From positions 1 through 40,508 of the forward strand of contig JAJDDV010000037.1 in the NCBI GenBank assembly GCA_029260135.1: a DNA stretch of 40,508 bases, written 5' to 3'. The notes below the pieces were generated by a model, which saw only the letters and a list, made by a program, of their open reading frames with translations, ran no database searches and was not told the DNA's origin. Position numbers and translations under genes: made by a program. Shown piece after piece: positions 22,411-31,069 of the stretch (position 1 is the stretch's first letter; each line of letters starts with the position of its first letter). The DNA comes from Phycisphaerae bacterium. Lineage in GTDB: Bacteria; Planctomycetota; Phycisphaerae; UBA1845.

Positions 22411-23760
22411 TCAGATCAAACTGATACATCCGCGTTGGCAGTCGGTGGCCAGGTCCCACATCGTCTGCACGATGGACTCCGGAACGCCGCGCGTCAGCGC
22501 GATCCCGCCGAGCCGAGCGAGCGCACAGGGAAGGTAGAACGTCATCCGCTCAGAGGAAATACGGCGACCGGCACGCTGATAGCCGCTTAGCAGGGTGTAG
22601 ACGGAGGAAAGCACGTCCTGACGAGACTGCTCCGCCATCAGGCTGTCGAGAATAGTGTGGGCGGCGAAGGTGGAAAGGTCGACCTCCGGGTGTCCGCGCG
22701 TAAGCGTGTCGAAGTCGGTCAGCCAGAGGGTCTCATCGGATCGGAGGAGTTGACCGGTATAGAAGTCGCGGTGGATGACAACCGCGCCTTCACTGTCGAT
22801 CGTGTCGACATCGGGTGCGAGCGCTTTGACGAGTTCGCGCAGGCTGTGGTGCTGCCGATAGCCCAAGGTGTGCAGCGCGCGAACCCATCGGCAAGCGGTT
22901 TGAAACTCGTCGATCGCCGTGTGCATCCGGAGTCCGGGGACTTCGGTTTCGTGAAGAGACGCCAGAACGGACGAAGCGTGCTTGAGGTCGTCGTGACTGG
23001 TTCCCAAATTCGCGAGAGATCCGGAAATTCCTCTTGTTATCAGCAGATTCCGCTCGGGGAGGAAGCCCAGTATGGGCGGGACGCGCAACCTCCCCTGAGA
23101 CCGCGTCGCAATCTGCGTGTCCAGGCGGCGCAGCGCCTCGACGACGGCCAACGAGGGCGGGCGTTTGAAGACCTTGAGGAATACACCGCCCGTGCTTCGA
23201 TCGGTGATGCGGGATACGTGCATGGAGCAACGCTTGGATATTCGGTACGTAATCAGACGACAATGAACGTCGTCCGATGGGCTCAGCGCAAGTTCCTGTG
23301 CGGCGGGCGTGTCAACCAGTGCCGCGGTCGACCGTTGAGGATCGAGGAGATCTCGAACGGCAGGAAGATCACGATCGCGGTCGGGCGTCGTGCAAACCAG
23401 TCCGAGGTCTGCGTTGTAGAGCCCCAATCCCGCGAGGCCATGCCGTGCGAATCTCGCCTTTGTACGCGATGACCTGGCGCGGCGGACGGGTCCGGTTTTA
23501 CCTTGAAGCCTATAAACTCGGAAGGAGTCTCCCTCGGTCAGTTCGATTCCGAACTCGACGGTCAATCGTGCATGTTTGCCCACCCACAGACGATTCACGC
23601 CCACGAAACTGATACCGGCCTGATTCGGCCACTCCACGGTGTCATTCAGCCAGTCGCAGATGCGATCCAGTTTGGGGAACCGTGGTTGGTCGACGGGTCT
23701 TGGTACGACGGTCGATACCGGCGACCACGTTGAATGGGTTAGGGGCGGCACTTGGTGCAC
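22411..23760 (-). CDS. APH-fold kinase/phosphotransferase, third of the cluster
   Basis: 449 residues from a GTG at 23760, which has AAGGA 8 nt upstream and overlaps the end of the nuclease-like gene by 22 nt. The C-terminal 280 residues are an aminoglycoside-phosphotransferase-type kinase: ATP-site TGGVFLKVFKRP, catalytic VVIHRDFYTGQLL (His330, Asp332) and metal-site WLTDFDTLTRGHPEVDL (Asp349). The Asn of the HxDxxxxN motif is Gln337. The N-terminal 160 residues are not recognised. Substrate unknown; family members phosphorylate antibiotics, sugars, choline or amines. Its place in a glycoconjugate cluster favours a sugar or polyol. Confidence 0.85.
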   Translation of the reverse strand: MHQVPPLTHSTWSPVSTVVPRPVDQPRFPKLDRICDWLNDTVEWPNQAGISFVGVNRLWVGKHARLTVEFGIELTEGDSFRVYRLQGKTGPVRRARSSRTKARFARHGLAGLGLYNADLGLVCTTPDRDRDLPAVRDLLDPQRSTAALVDTPAAQELALSPSDDVHCRLITYRISKRCSMHVSRITDRSTGGVFLKVFKRPPSLAVVEALRRLDTQIATRSQGRLRVPPILGFLPERNLLITRGISGSLANLGTSHDDLKHASSVLASLHETEVPGLRMHTAIDEFQTACRWVRALHTLGYRQHHSLRELVKALAPDVDTIDSEGAVVIHRDFYTGQLLRSDETLWLTDFDTLTRGHPEVDLSTFAAHTILDSLMAEQSRQDVLSSVYTLLSGYQRAGRRISSERMTFYLPCALARLGGIALTRGVPESIVQTMWDLATDCQRGCISLI

Positions 23761-24419
23761 GGGGCGAATCCTTTGCTGAACGCTTCATACTTGGTTTGAA
23801 ACTGGACGATACGCTCTTTTTTAATCTTCTGCGCTTCCTCGCAGTCGGAGCGGTGGAAGTTACCGTATTTCGGGTCCGCGACGAGGCGCTGCGTGGCCGT
23901 CTTGAGTGCGGTCTTCCATAGCCTTGTGCGCTTGCGGCGCGCTTTGGATTGTGCGGTGAGGAGTTCCTCGGCGAATCGCTGTGTGTCGGGTGTCAGGCGG
24001 ACGTAGGCTAACCCCTCTTCCACGAGCAGGGCGTTGACGAAGACACCCTCGGCGAAGACATAGGCTACGAGATCACCGTCACGGTTTCGCTCATCTTCCT
24101 CGAAGCGGAGGCGGACTCGGCGATCCTCGACGAGTTGGGCGTTGCGTTGCTTGGCTTCTTCGTATCCGGGCTCACCCTTGAAGGGCGCGCGTATTCCGGC
24201 GTAGACCAGGTCTTCACCGGAATCCAACCGAACCTTGTGACCACTTCGAACGTGCTCGACCTTGGCGCGGTACTGCCTTTGGGCGGGGCCTGCGTCATCC
24301 TGTTCAGGAATGGCGCGATACGCGAAGACGGCCGCCACCGAAACGAGGGCGACGGTCGCACCGATCTTCAGGATGATGGTGCGTTTTTCCGCAGGTGAGT
24401 TTGTTGAACTCGCCATCAT
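23739..24419 (-). CDS. Membrane-anchored SNase-like (thermonuclease) protein, degenerate active site
   Basis: 226 residues. The start overlaps the pseudopilin stop (ATGATG at 24419/24416). A basic N-region and membrane segment (about 15-34) would place the rest outside. The staphylococcal-nuclease-type OB fold follows: VYAGIRAPFKGEP, EEAKQRNAQLVEDRRVRLRF and GDLVAYVF. The first active-site Arg (GIRAP) and Glu are present, but the second Arg, normally in the segment YGRxLAYV, is Asp (RDGDLVAYV). At the C-terminus NFHRSDCEEAQKIKK...FAPCTKCRP is a His/Cys metal-binding module common in such nucleases. It may bind nucleic acid or metal without full nuclease activity. Confidence 0.83.
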   Translation of the reverse strand: MMASSTNSPAEKRTIILKIGATVALVSVAAVFAYRAIPEQDDAGPAQRQYRAKVEHVRSGHKVRLDSGEDLVYAGIRAPFKGEPGYEEAKQRNAQLVEDRRVRLRFEEDERNRDGDLVAYVFAEGVFVNALLVEEGLAYVRLTPDTQRFAEELLTAQSKARRKRTRLWKTALKTATQRLVADPKYGNFHRSDCEEAQKIKKERIVQFQTKYEAFSKGFAPCTKCRP

Positions 24420-25126
24420 TTCGCCTCGTCAATGATATCCCAGATGTCCTCGATGATCGGATTGTCGAGGGCGTCGAACGGCTTATTGAGGTCGTTCTTC
24501 AGGAGCTTTTTCCTGGCGAGGACCCAACTGGCATGCCCATCGGTGTAGACGGCGTTGACGCCGGTCTTATGCCCGGCCTTCACGACCTTGGGCAGGTGGA
24601 AGACGTCTGCGATCAGGCCGATGGTCTTGGGAAAGTGTGAGAGCGCCTTCCCGGTGACGTTGTAGCGTCTTCCGTAGGCGGAACTCGTATCGACATTGTT
24701 GGTGACAGGCCAGGGGTTCAGCTGCGTGCCCGGCGTGTGATACTCGTCCTTCTGGACCGGACAGAACAAGACCTTGATTTCATCGAGCGTGCTGCCGTCG
24801 TTGATCAATGGACCGAAGTTCTGGTCGAAGTCCCGGCCGTCGAAGATGACGTAGTTGTACTGCCACGCGCCCTCGTTCTCGTCGTTGTTGAGCGGAGGGA
24901 AAACGCGGTTGTCCTGCAAATAGGTAGCGTGTGCCATGTAGACGCCGCGGAGACGACTGAGGCACTGTGTGTCTCTTGCCTGGCCGCGGGCGCGGGAAAG
25001 AGACGGCAGGAGCAGCCCGATCAGCGCCCCCATGATGGCAATGACGACGAGTAGTTCGATCAGGGTGAAGGCGCGGTGCCGGAAGGCGCTACGCGGTCGT
25101 GTTGTCGGGTCTGGAAATCCGATCAT
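24416..25126 (-). CDS. Type II/IV pseudopilin (H-X9-DG-like)
   Basis: 236 residues from the ATG at 25126, which overlaps the kinase stop by ATGA. A basic leader ends in HRAFTLIELLVV, so prepilin peptidase should cut before Phe20, leaving Glu at mature position 5. Ala instead of Gly at -1 is common in planctomycetes. The C-terminus has VNAVYTDGHASWV, the H-X9-DG-type tail of DUF1559-like proteins. Such pseudopilins are abundant in the phylum and usually lie alone. Its place inside a kinase/exporter operon is unusual. Confidence 0.9.
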   Translation of the reverse strand: MIGFPDPTTRPRSAFRHRAFTLIELLVVIAIMGALIGLLLPSLSRARGQARDTQCLSRLRGVYMAHATYLQDNRVFPPLNNDENEGAWQYNYVIFDGRDFDQNFGPLINDGSTLDEIKVLFCPVQKDEYHTPGTQLNPWPVTNNVDTSSAYGRRYNVTGKALSHFPKTIGLIADVFHLPKVVKAGHKTGVNAVYTDGHASWVLARKKLLKNDLNKPFDALDNPIIEDIWDIIDEAK

Positions 25127-26520
25127 GGTGCAACCGCCTCCAACGTGTGCTCGGGATCCAGACGGGCACATCGACCGTTGACGACAAGTTCGTCCCCGTC
25201 GAACCGATCGCAGGCCAGTAAGCGTCGCGCGAGGTCCCACAGCGCGGGGGTGAATTGCTTCGTTGACGATCGCTGAAAATGAACCGCTCCGATGCGGAAC
25301 AGTGCCGACGCCCAGTAGAGCGTGACGACCTCGCGATTCAGTGCGCCCCCGCCCTCTCGATATCGACGCACCACCGCTTGAGTTAGAGTGGAAATCTCTT
25401 GCGTCGAAGCGTCGACACAGAGTCCGGCGAGGCAAAGGTGGGCCAGGAGATTCCCGACGTCCAGGCAAGGGTCTCCCCAGGCGAGCGTGTCGAGATCGAG
25501 AATCGTCGTACCATCGTCGCCGAGCAGCAACTGTCGCTCGTAGAAATCCCGGTGAACGGTACACAGGCGCGACAGACGGACGGAAGGTGCCGCCTTGTTC
25601 AGGGCCGCAAGGACGCGTGCGACCTTGGCGGCGACGACAGGATCGACGATTTCCAGCATGCGTTGCCATCGTTGCGTCACGGCGATCTCGTCGGCGAAGC
25701 TGAAGCCGGGCAATCCTTCGACACGCACATCGTGCAACGCGTTCAGCACGGGTGCGGATGCGACGGCAAGGCTCATCAGTGACGCCAGGTCGGCGCGGAG
25801 AGGCTGAGATTCGTTCCAGGCGAACAGAACCGTGCGGTGCTCCGGCAGGTAGCCCAGTGGTCTGGCGGTCTGCACGCGGCCCCGTGTTGCAGCGACAAGC
25901 TGCTCGTTGAGATCCGCGTGGAGCGCGACGAGGCCCAACCCGCGATCGTCTCGGAAGGTTTTGCCAATGATCTTTGCCGTGGCGTCGTCCCGATCGCCGG
26001 GCTGATAGGCGATGGTGGCGCGCCGGGCTGGTCTGTAGCTCAGCGTGCGACAATCGACGAAGCGACAGTTTCTGCCGTTTTGTGCCTGGTCTGGCCAATA
26101 GCTCGCGAGCGAATCAGCAACGGCCTCGCCGTCGAGGCACTGCGCAAGGTGGGGCAAATCGGGGTCGCGGTCCGGCGACTGCAGTCGAATGCCCCATGAG
26201 GGGAGGAGGACGTGGAGTCCCCGGAGATGTCCGCTCTTGAGGAACGGGCGGGCGGCGCAGGGTTGATGCGGCGACGCCGGCGTGTCATCTGAGACGCCGA
26301 AAACGGAATGGCGTGTGCCGTTGCCCAGGTCGAATGACCATTCAAACGAAAACCCGGAGGCACGACGCGGCCAGGCACGCTCGACGCAGACGTTTCCGGG
26401 TCGACGTGCCTCGGGCCATTCGATCCTCGCGTCTTCGACGAGGATTTGCTCCGCCACTGCGGAATCCAACAGCAGGCGGACGGAAGAGCAGCAGGAGTAT
26501 GTCGCTGGGGTCGTTGTCAT
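25123..26520 (-). CDS. APH-fold kinase/phosphotransferase, second of the cluster
   Basis: 465 residues from the ATG at 26520, overlapping the upstream kinase stop by ATGA. The N-terminal 150 residues are unassigned. The kinase part has RRATIAYQPGDRDDATAKII (Lys183 as likely ATP-site Lys), CTVHRDFYERQLLL (His323, Asp325, Gln330) and TTILDLDTLAWGDPCLDVGN (Asp342). As in its neighbours, Gln stands where the Asn of the Brenner motif is expected. It shares the layout of the kinases at 22411-23760 and 26517-27881, so the three probably arose by duplication and may phosphorylate different positions or different intermediates of one product. Confidence 0.86.
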   Translation of the reverse strand: MTTTPATYSCCSSVRLLLDSAVAEQILVEDARIEWPEARRPGNVCVERAWPRRASGFSFEWSFDLGNGTRHSVFGVSDDTPASPHQPCAARPFLKSGHLRGLHVLLPSWGIRLQSPDRDPDLPHLAQCLDGEAVADSLASYWPDQAQNGRNCRFVDCRTLSYRPARRATIAYQPGDRDDATAKIIGKTFRDDRGLGLVALHADLNEQLVAATRGRVQTARPLGYLPEHRTVLFAWNESQPLRADLASLMSLAVASAPVLNALHDVRVEGLPGFSFADEIAVTQRWQRMLEIVDPVVAAKVARVLAALNKAAPSVRLSRLCTVHRDFYERQLLLGDDGTTILDLDTLAWGDPCLDVGNLLAHLCLAGLCVDASTQEISTLTQAVVRRYREGGGALNREVVTLYWASALFRIGAVHFQRSSTKQFTPALWDLARRLLACDRFDGDELVVNGRCARLDPEHTLEAVAP

Positions 26521-27881
26521 TGGGCTGTCACCATGTGCTGCGGGGATGACAGGATGATCTCGGCCACGTCGAGACATTGTTGCGTCAGTGACGCGGCGCC
26601 GACCCGGAGGTGTCGCATCAATCCGTGGGCCAGACCGATGAGTGAGCGTACGGCGTAGCAGCGAAACCGCGCGGCGTCGACGGGGGCTCCCTGATGGCGA
26701 GCCCATGCGTCGACAAACTCGTCCGACCAGCGCGTCGCCGTCTCCATGCTGACGGAGAAATCTCGCCGATCGCCCAGCATGCGAAGTTGCACGGCGAAGT
26801 TGGCGACATCGATCAAGGGATCGCCGACGCACATTCGCTCCAGATCGAGCAGGGCCATACGTCCTTTCTTAAAGCGAACCTGTCCGTGATGCAGGTCGTT
26901 GTGCAGTGTGACCGCAGCCGGGACGGAGATTCGTAACGATTGCTTCTCCAGCTCGGCGAAGAGGGCGCTCAAACGGGCGGCGAGGTTTGGATAGGCTTGC
27001 GAGAGTTCTTCGCACGCGGCCTTCAAGGTGGATACCACGTCCGCCGTCGTTATGGTATCGAGATCGGGAACCGGTGTAGCATGGAAGGATGCGATGGCTG
27101 CGACGAGATTCTCGAGCAGAGAGTGCGAGTCACCTTCCTGAAGCATCTCGATGAGCGGTTCGCCGCGGTTCCACTCGACCGCGAGCAGCCCTTGTTCGAT
27201 GTCGGCACCGACCACAGCCGGTACGCGGAATGTATCACCTGAATCTCTCGCGGCGGCTGAAACGACGGCATGGCGCTGTTGAAGCACGCGGCAGGACTCG
27301 GGCGATGCGCAGCGCACGGCCATGCGCCGCTTGGTGCGTTCCTTGGTGTCTCGATTGCTCGCTTCGACGCGGAGCCGGACGACCCACTTGTGCTCCGGGA
27401 CATAGCGCATGAGCAGTCGCTGCAATGTCGAGCCGTGGATTTCGTGGGAGGTTTCGTCTTGGTCGAGCCATTGCTGCCACACGCGAAGGGCGTCGGCCGT
27501 GCTGGCGAACTTGCGAAGGCCTCGCAGGCGACGATCGTTGGGGAAGCGATAGGCCTCGAAGTCCTGACCGTCGATCGTAAGAAGCTGACCGCGGCGTGAC
27601 ACCGGTTGACGCACCGGCGCGTGGACGTAGACCACGTCACTCTCAGGCCAGAGTCGCGTCGAGGGTACGGACCGCTCGGGCAGGAAGGCGTAGGCAACGC
27701 GGATGTATCTGCCGGGATGGTAGAGCGCCTCGACCATTCGGACATCGTGCCAGGCGCTTCGCCGAGTCTCGTCCAACGACGTCATCTGATCCCGGCACGC
27801 CTTCATCACGGAATCCGGACCGATTCGGGTGATAAAACCGGCGAGCACGTCGTCGGCAGGCGTCTCGAGCAGGGGCGTCAT
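26517..27881 (-). CDS. APH-fold kinase/phosphotransferase, first of the cluster
   Basis: 454 residues from the ATG at 27881, overlapping the ABC transporter stop by ATGA; GGGAG is 11 nt upstream. The N-terminal 150 residues are unassigned, with ALYHPGRYIRVAYAF near 52-66. The kinase domain has VTLHNDLHHGQVRF (His327, Asp329, Gln334) and ALLDLERMCVGDPLIDVANF (Asp346). The Arg usual after the catalytic His is Asn here, a difference from the other two copies. Directly downstream of the ABC exporter gene, so it probably acts on the cargo or its precursor. Confidence 0.86.
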   Translation of the reverse strand: MTPLLETPADDVLAGFITRIGPDSVMKACRDQMTSLDETRRSAWHDVRMVEALYHPGRYIRVAYAFLPERSVPSTRLWPESDVVYVHAPVRQPVSRRGQLLTIDGQDFEAYRFPNDRRLRGLRKFASTADALRVWQQWLDQDETSHEIHGSTLQRLLMRYVPEHKWVVRLRVEASNRDTKERTKRRMAVRCASPESCRVLQQRHAVVSAAARDSGDTFRVPAVVGADIEQGLLAVEWNRGEPLIEMLQEGDSHSLLENLVAAIASFHATPVPDLDTITTADVVSTLKAACEELSQAYPNLAARLSALFAELEKQSLRISVPAAVTLHNDLHHGQVRFKKGRMALLDLERMCVGDPLIDVANFAVQLRMLGDRRDFSVSMETATRWSDEFVDAWARHQGAPVDAARFRCYAVRSLIGLAHGLMRHLRVGAASLTQQCLDVAEIILSSPQHMVTAQ

Positions 27882-29737
27882 GATGCCGCTACTCCCCATC
27901 CGGGTGTGAGGACGGCACGATCATCGCCCGCGGCGACGAGTGACGCATAGTCGGCGCTCGATGCCAGTAGCTCCTTGTGGGGGCCGACCCCGATAATTCG
28001 ACCGCCGGCCATCATGACGACCTTGTGGAAGCGGTCCATGTCGGCGAGGCGGTGGCAGATGACGATCGTCGTGGCTCTGTTTTCTTCCGACATCCATGCG
28101 TTCTCGACGGTTCGTCGCGTCTGCTCGTCAAGACCCGTCGCGGGCTCGTCCAGTAGTAATATCGAAGGATGGCGAAGAAGCGCGCGCGCCAACGCGATCC
28201 GCTGCCTCTGACCTCCTGACAAAGTCTGACCTGCTTCACCGAGGACCGTGTTGTAGCCCTTGGGGAGTTTTTCGATGAATTCGGCCGCCAGAACCTGTTT
28301 GGCGACGAGGCGGATCTCCTTGGGCGGCGCGTCGGGGCGGCCCAGCGCGATGTTTTCGGCCACGGTCATGCCAAAGAGAATCGTGTCTTGATGGACCCAG
28401 CCGATCTGCCGTCGAAGTGAGGCCAAAGTGGCGTCGCAGGTATCGACCTCGTCGATGAAGATCGATCCGGCGCTGGGATTGTAGAAGCGAAGCAGCAGCT
28501 TGACGAGGGTCGTCTTTCCTGCACCGGTGTGCCCGACGAGGGCAATGCGCTGGGCGGGTTCGATCTTCAAATCGATTTCGGTGACGGCTGGATGTTCGCC
28601 GCCGTAGGTGAACGCCACGCCGTCGAATCGGATCCCTCCGTTCACTTCGGCCAGTTCCCTGGCGTCGGGTCGATCACTAACACTCGGCTCTATGGCGAAG
28701 ATCTCGGCAATGCGCGATCCACACGCGGTCGCCTTGGCCACCTGCCCCGCGAGCTTGGCCATCTTCCGCATCGGTTTGTTGACGGCTCGGAGGTAGGATA
28801 CAAAAACGAGCAGATCGCCCGCGGTGATCGCGCCGGAGAGTACCGACCGAACGCCAACGTAGAGTATGAGGCAGAGACTCGCGGCCGAGGCGAGCGAAAC
28901 GACGCGATAGAGTTTCGATTCGAGCTTGGTCGTCTTGAGCCCCGCGCGGATGGACGCGCGGTTCTGTCGTTTGAAGCGTTGTTGCTCGACGGCTTCGCGG
29001 TTATACGCCTGAACGATCGACATCGCCCCCAAGACATCGTGGGCGTGCGAGGCGATCTCACTCTCGCGCTCTCGCTGTTTGGACACGGCCTTACGAATCT
29101 GCGGTGAGATTCGCAGACCCGCCCAGACGGAGAGCGGAACCGTGCAGACACCCAGAAGCGCGAGCAGGGGGTTCAACAAGAACATGGCGGCGAGCAACGC
29201 CAGCATCAGAAGACTGTTCTCCCCGAGATTGATGATCGCGTTGATCAGCATCTGGCGGAGCATCTGCATATCACCGGTCAGCCTGGTCAGTAGCGTTCCG
29301 GTGTGATGGTTCGAGAGATCGGCCGGGGGAAGCGTCTGCAAATGCGCGAAAAGATCGGCCCGGAGCTTTCCAACGACGCGCTGGCCGGCCCGCGCCAGAA
29401 GCACGTCACGGAAATAGGCAAAGAACGAGTCGGCAGCGGCGATCACCAGAACAAACGCACAGACCCACCCGAGTGCGGCCGTCGGTGTCGACGAGACGGC
29501 GGACAGCGCCGACGCGATCCATGATGAGGACATGTTGTCGGAGAGGATGTAGTCGAAGATGATCTTGATCGGCCAGGGCGCGGCGATCTGCATCACGATA
29601 ACGCCGAGTGCTCCGCCGAGCGCGGCAAGAAGAAGCCACACCTGGGATCGCGTGTATCGCCGAAACCGCATCCAGACGGAGTGCGCCTCGCCCAAATCGA
29701 GCTTACCCCGCATCGTCTTGAACTTGCGCTTGAACAT
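27878..29737 (-). CDS. ABC transporter, fused permease and ATPase (exporter type)
   Basis: 619 residues from the ATG at 29737, which shares one base with the upstream stop (TGATG); GAGGCG precedes it. Six membrane segments span about 30-320 (type I ABC exporter fold). The nucleotide-binding domain has Walker A VGHTGAGKTTL (401-411), Q-loop Gln450, signature LSGGQRQRIALARAL (506-520), Walker B SILLLDEPATG (525-535) and H-loop CHRLAD with His562. Such half-transporters work as dimers and export lipids, lipid-linked glycans, peptides or drugs. The neighbouring glycosyltransferases and kinases suggest a glycolipid or lipid-linked glycan cargo. Confidence 0.95.
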   Translation of the reverse strand: MFKRKFKTMRGKLDLGEAHSVWMRFRRYTRSQVWLLLAALGGALGVIVMQIAAPWPIKIIFDYILSDNMSSSWIASALSAVSSTPTAALGWVCAFVLVIAAADSFFAYFRDVLLARAGQRVVGKLRADLFAHLQTLPPADLSNHHTGTLLTRLTGDMQMLRQMLINAIINLGENSLLMLALLAAMFLLNPLLALLGVCTVPLSVWAGLRISPQIRKAVSKQRERESEIASHAHDVLGAMSIVQAYNREAVEQQRFKRQNRASIRAGLKTTKLESKLYRVVSLASAASLCLILYVGVRSVLSGAITAGDLLVFVSYLRAVNKPMRKMAKLAGQVAKATACGSRIAEIFAIEPSVSDRPDARELAEVNGGIRFDGVAFTYGGEHPAVTEIDLKIEPAQRIALVGHTGAGKTTLVKLLLRFYNPSAGSIFIDEVDTCDATLASLRRQIGWVHQDTILFGMTVAENIALGRPDAPPKEIRLVAKQVLAAEFIEKLPKGYNTVLGEAGQTLSGGQRQRIALARALLRHPSILLLDEPATGLDEQTRRTVENAWMSEENRATTIVICHRLADMDRFHKVVMMAGGRIIGVGPHKELLASSADYASLVAAGDDRAVLTPGWGVAAS

Positions 29738-31065
29738 CAGGACGCCTCGCGGCAGCGCGTCGCTCCCATCGCCGGAAGCTTGAGCTTGAGGGCGCGACCG
29801 GCTCGTCCTTTTGCCTTCCCCTGACTGCGCCGCTCGATCAGCCAATCTCGCATGATGCCGACATTGTGACGGATGTCGAACCGTTCCTGAGCGCGCCGTC
29901 GGCCCGCGGCGGCGAACTCATCCGCCAGATCGCGATGAACGACGATTTTCCGGATGGCCTGCGCCAGCTCTTCCTCGGTACCGGGCTCGACGAGCAGGCC
30001 ACTCACCCCGTCTTCGACAATTTCGGGGTTCCCTGAGAGCCTGGTGGTGACGATCGGACACCCCGCGGCCAGCGCTTCCAGCAGCACGGTGGGAAGCGCG
30101 TCGACGTTGTTGTCCTTGGCCTGCACGCAGGGCAGCGCGAAACAGCTGGAACGCCGCATATAGTCCTTGACCTGCTTCTCGTTGACCGAACCGAGCAGCT
30201 CGACGAGTCCGTCAAGATCGTTCCGCGTGATCTCCTCTTGGAGGCGCGCCATCTCCGGTCCGTCGCCGCCGATCCGACATCGAACGCGCAGGCCGTCATC
30301 ACGGAGAATGCGGATCGCCCGCACGAGGTGAATGAATCCCTTCTTCTCAATCAAACGGCCGAGACCGAAGACGGAAGGGCCTTCATCGCTGCGATCCTCA
30401 CAGGTAAACCGAGAGAGTTCGATTCCGTTGTAATTCACCCTGATTCTCTCGGCGTCGACGCCGGGCAACTTCTCGACCATATACCGCTTATTGAACTCGC
30501 TGACCGTAATCACGAAGCGGGATCGATTGATCTTCCTCGCCAACAGCGCGCGATCGACATTGTCACGAAAGATGTCGAACGCGTGCAGGGTAAGGCTGTA
30601 GGACAAACCACCGAGAATATTGGCGATCATGGCCACGGTCGCTTCGGCCGTCCCAAAATGTACGTGAACGTGATCGATGCGGTTCTTCTTGACCCAACGC
30701 AGCAGTTCGGCGGCACGGTAGATCTCGAACCAGCCGGATTGCGCATCGGAACGAGCTTCTCGCACTGCGGCCAGGAACGCCTTGGGGCCTCGCCGAAACC
30801 ACTTCCACTGAGACCGCAAGACTTGGCGAACGCGTCCGTGATGCGACTCAGGAAGATACTGCGCTCTGGCCTTCACGCGGCAGAAGGCCTCGTGGAAGAT
30901 CCCGTCGTCCGGTCTCTTCAGCGAGAGAATCCTGACGTCCACGCCCTGCCGTTCGAGTTCGTGGATCTCGTTGGCGACGAAGGTCTGGCTGTGCCGAGGG
31001 TACATGCGCAGCACATAACCGATTCGCATCGAGCGCTTCTCTTTCTTCCCGTTCCGTTGCGTCAT
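29737..31065 (-). CDS. GT4 family glycosyltransferase
   Basis: 442 residues from the ATG at 31065 (AAGGT about 7 nt upstream); an ATG at 31029 would give the tighter N-terminus MRIGYVLRMYPRHSQTFV. GT-B fold with N-terminal HFGTAEATVAM and LTLHAFDIF, donor-site FGLGRLIEKKGFIHLV and RIGGDGP, and a normal E-x7-E region (DALPTVLLEALAAGCPIVT). The C-terminal basic tail is odd. It is 4 nt after the upstream glycosyltransferase and shares one base with the ABC transporter start. Probably cytoplasmic or at the inner face of the membrane, adding sugars to a lipid-linked acceptor. Confidence 0.93.
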   Translation of the reverse strand: MTQRNGKKEKRSMRIGYVLRMYPRHSQTFVANEIHELERQGVDVRILSLKRPDDGIFHEAFCRVKARAQYLPESHHGRVRQVLRSQWKWFRRGPKAFLAAVREARSDAQSGWFEIYRAAELLRWVKKNRIDHVHVHFGTAEATVAMIANILGGLSYSLTLHAFDIFRDNVDRALLARKINRSRFVITVSEFNKRYMVEKLPGVDAERIRVNYNGIELSRFTCEDRSDEGPSVFGLGRLIEKKGFIHLVRAIRILRDDGLRVRCRIGGDGPEMARLQEEITRNDLDGLVELLGSVNEKQVKDYMRRSSCFALPCVQAKDNNVDALPTVLLEALAAGCPIVTTRLSGNPEIVEDGVSGLLVEPGTEEELAQAIRKIVVHRDLADEFAAAGRRRAQERFDIRHNVGIMRDWLIERRSQGKAKGRAGRALKLKLPAMGATRCREAS

Positions 31066-31069
31066 GATT

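Noticed and set aside
24416-26098. A 560-residue frame suggesting a large fusion protein
   Set aside because: Only the last 236 residues are the pseudopilin, which has its own ATG overlapping the kinase stop. The upstream part is an out-of-frame reading of the kinase gene.
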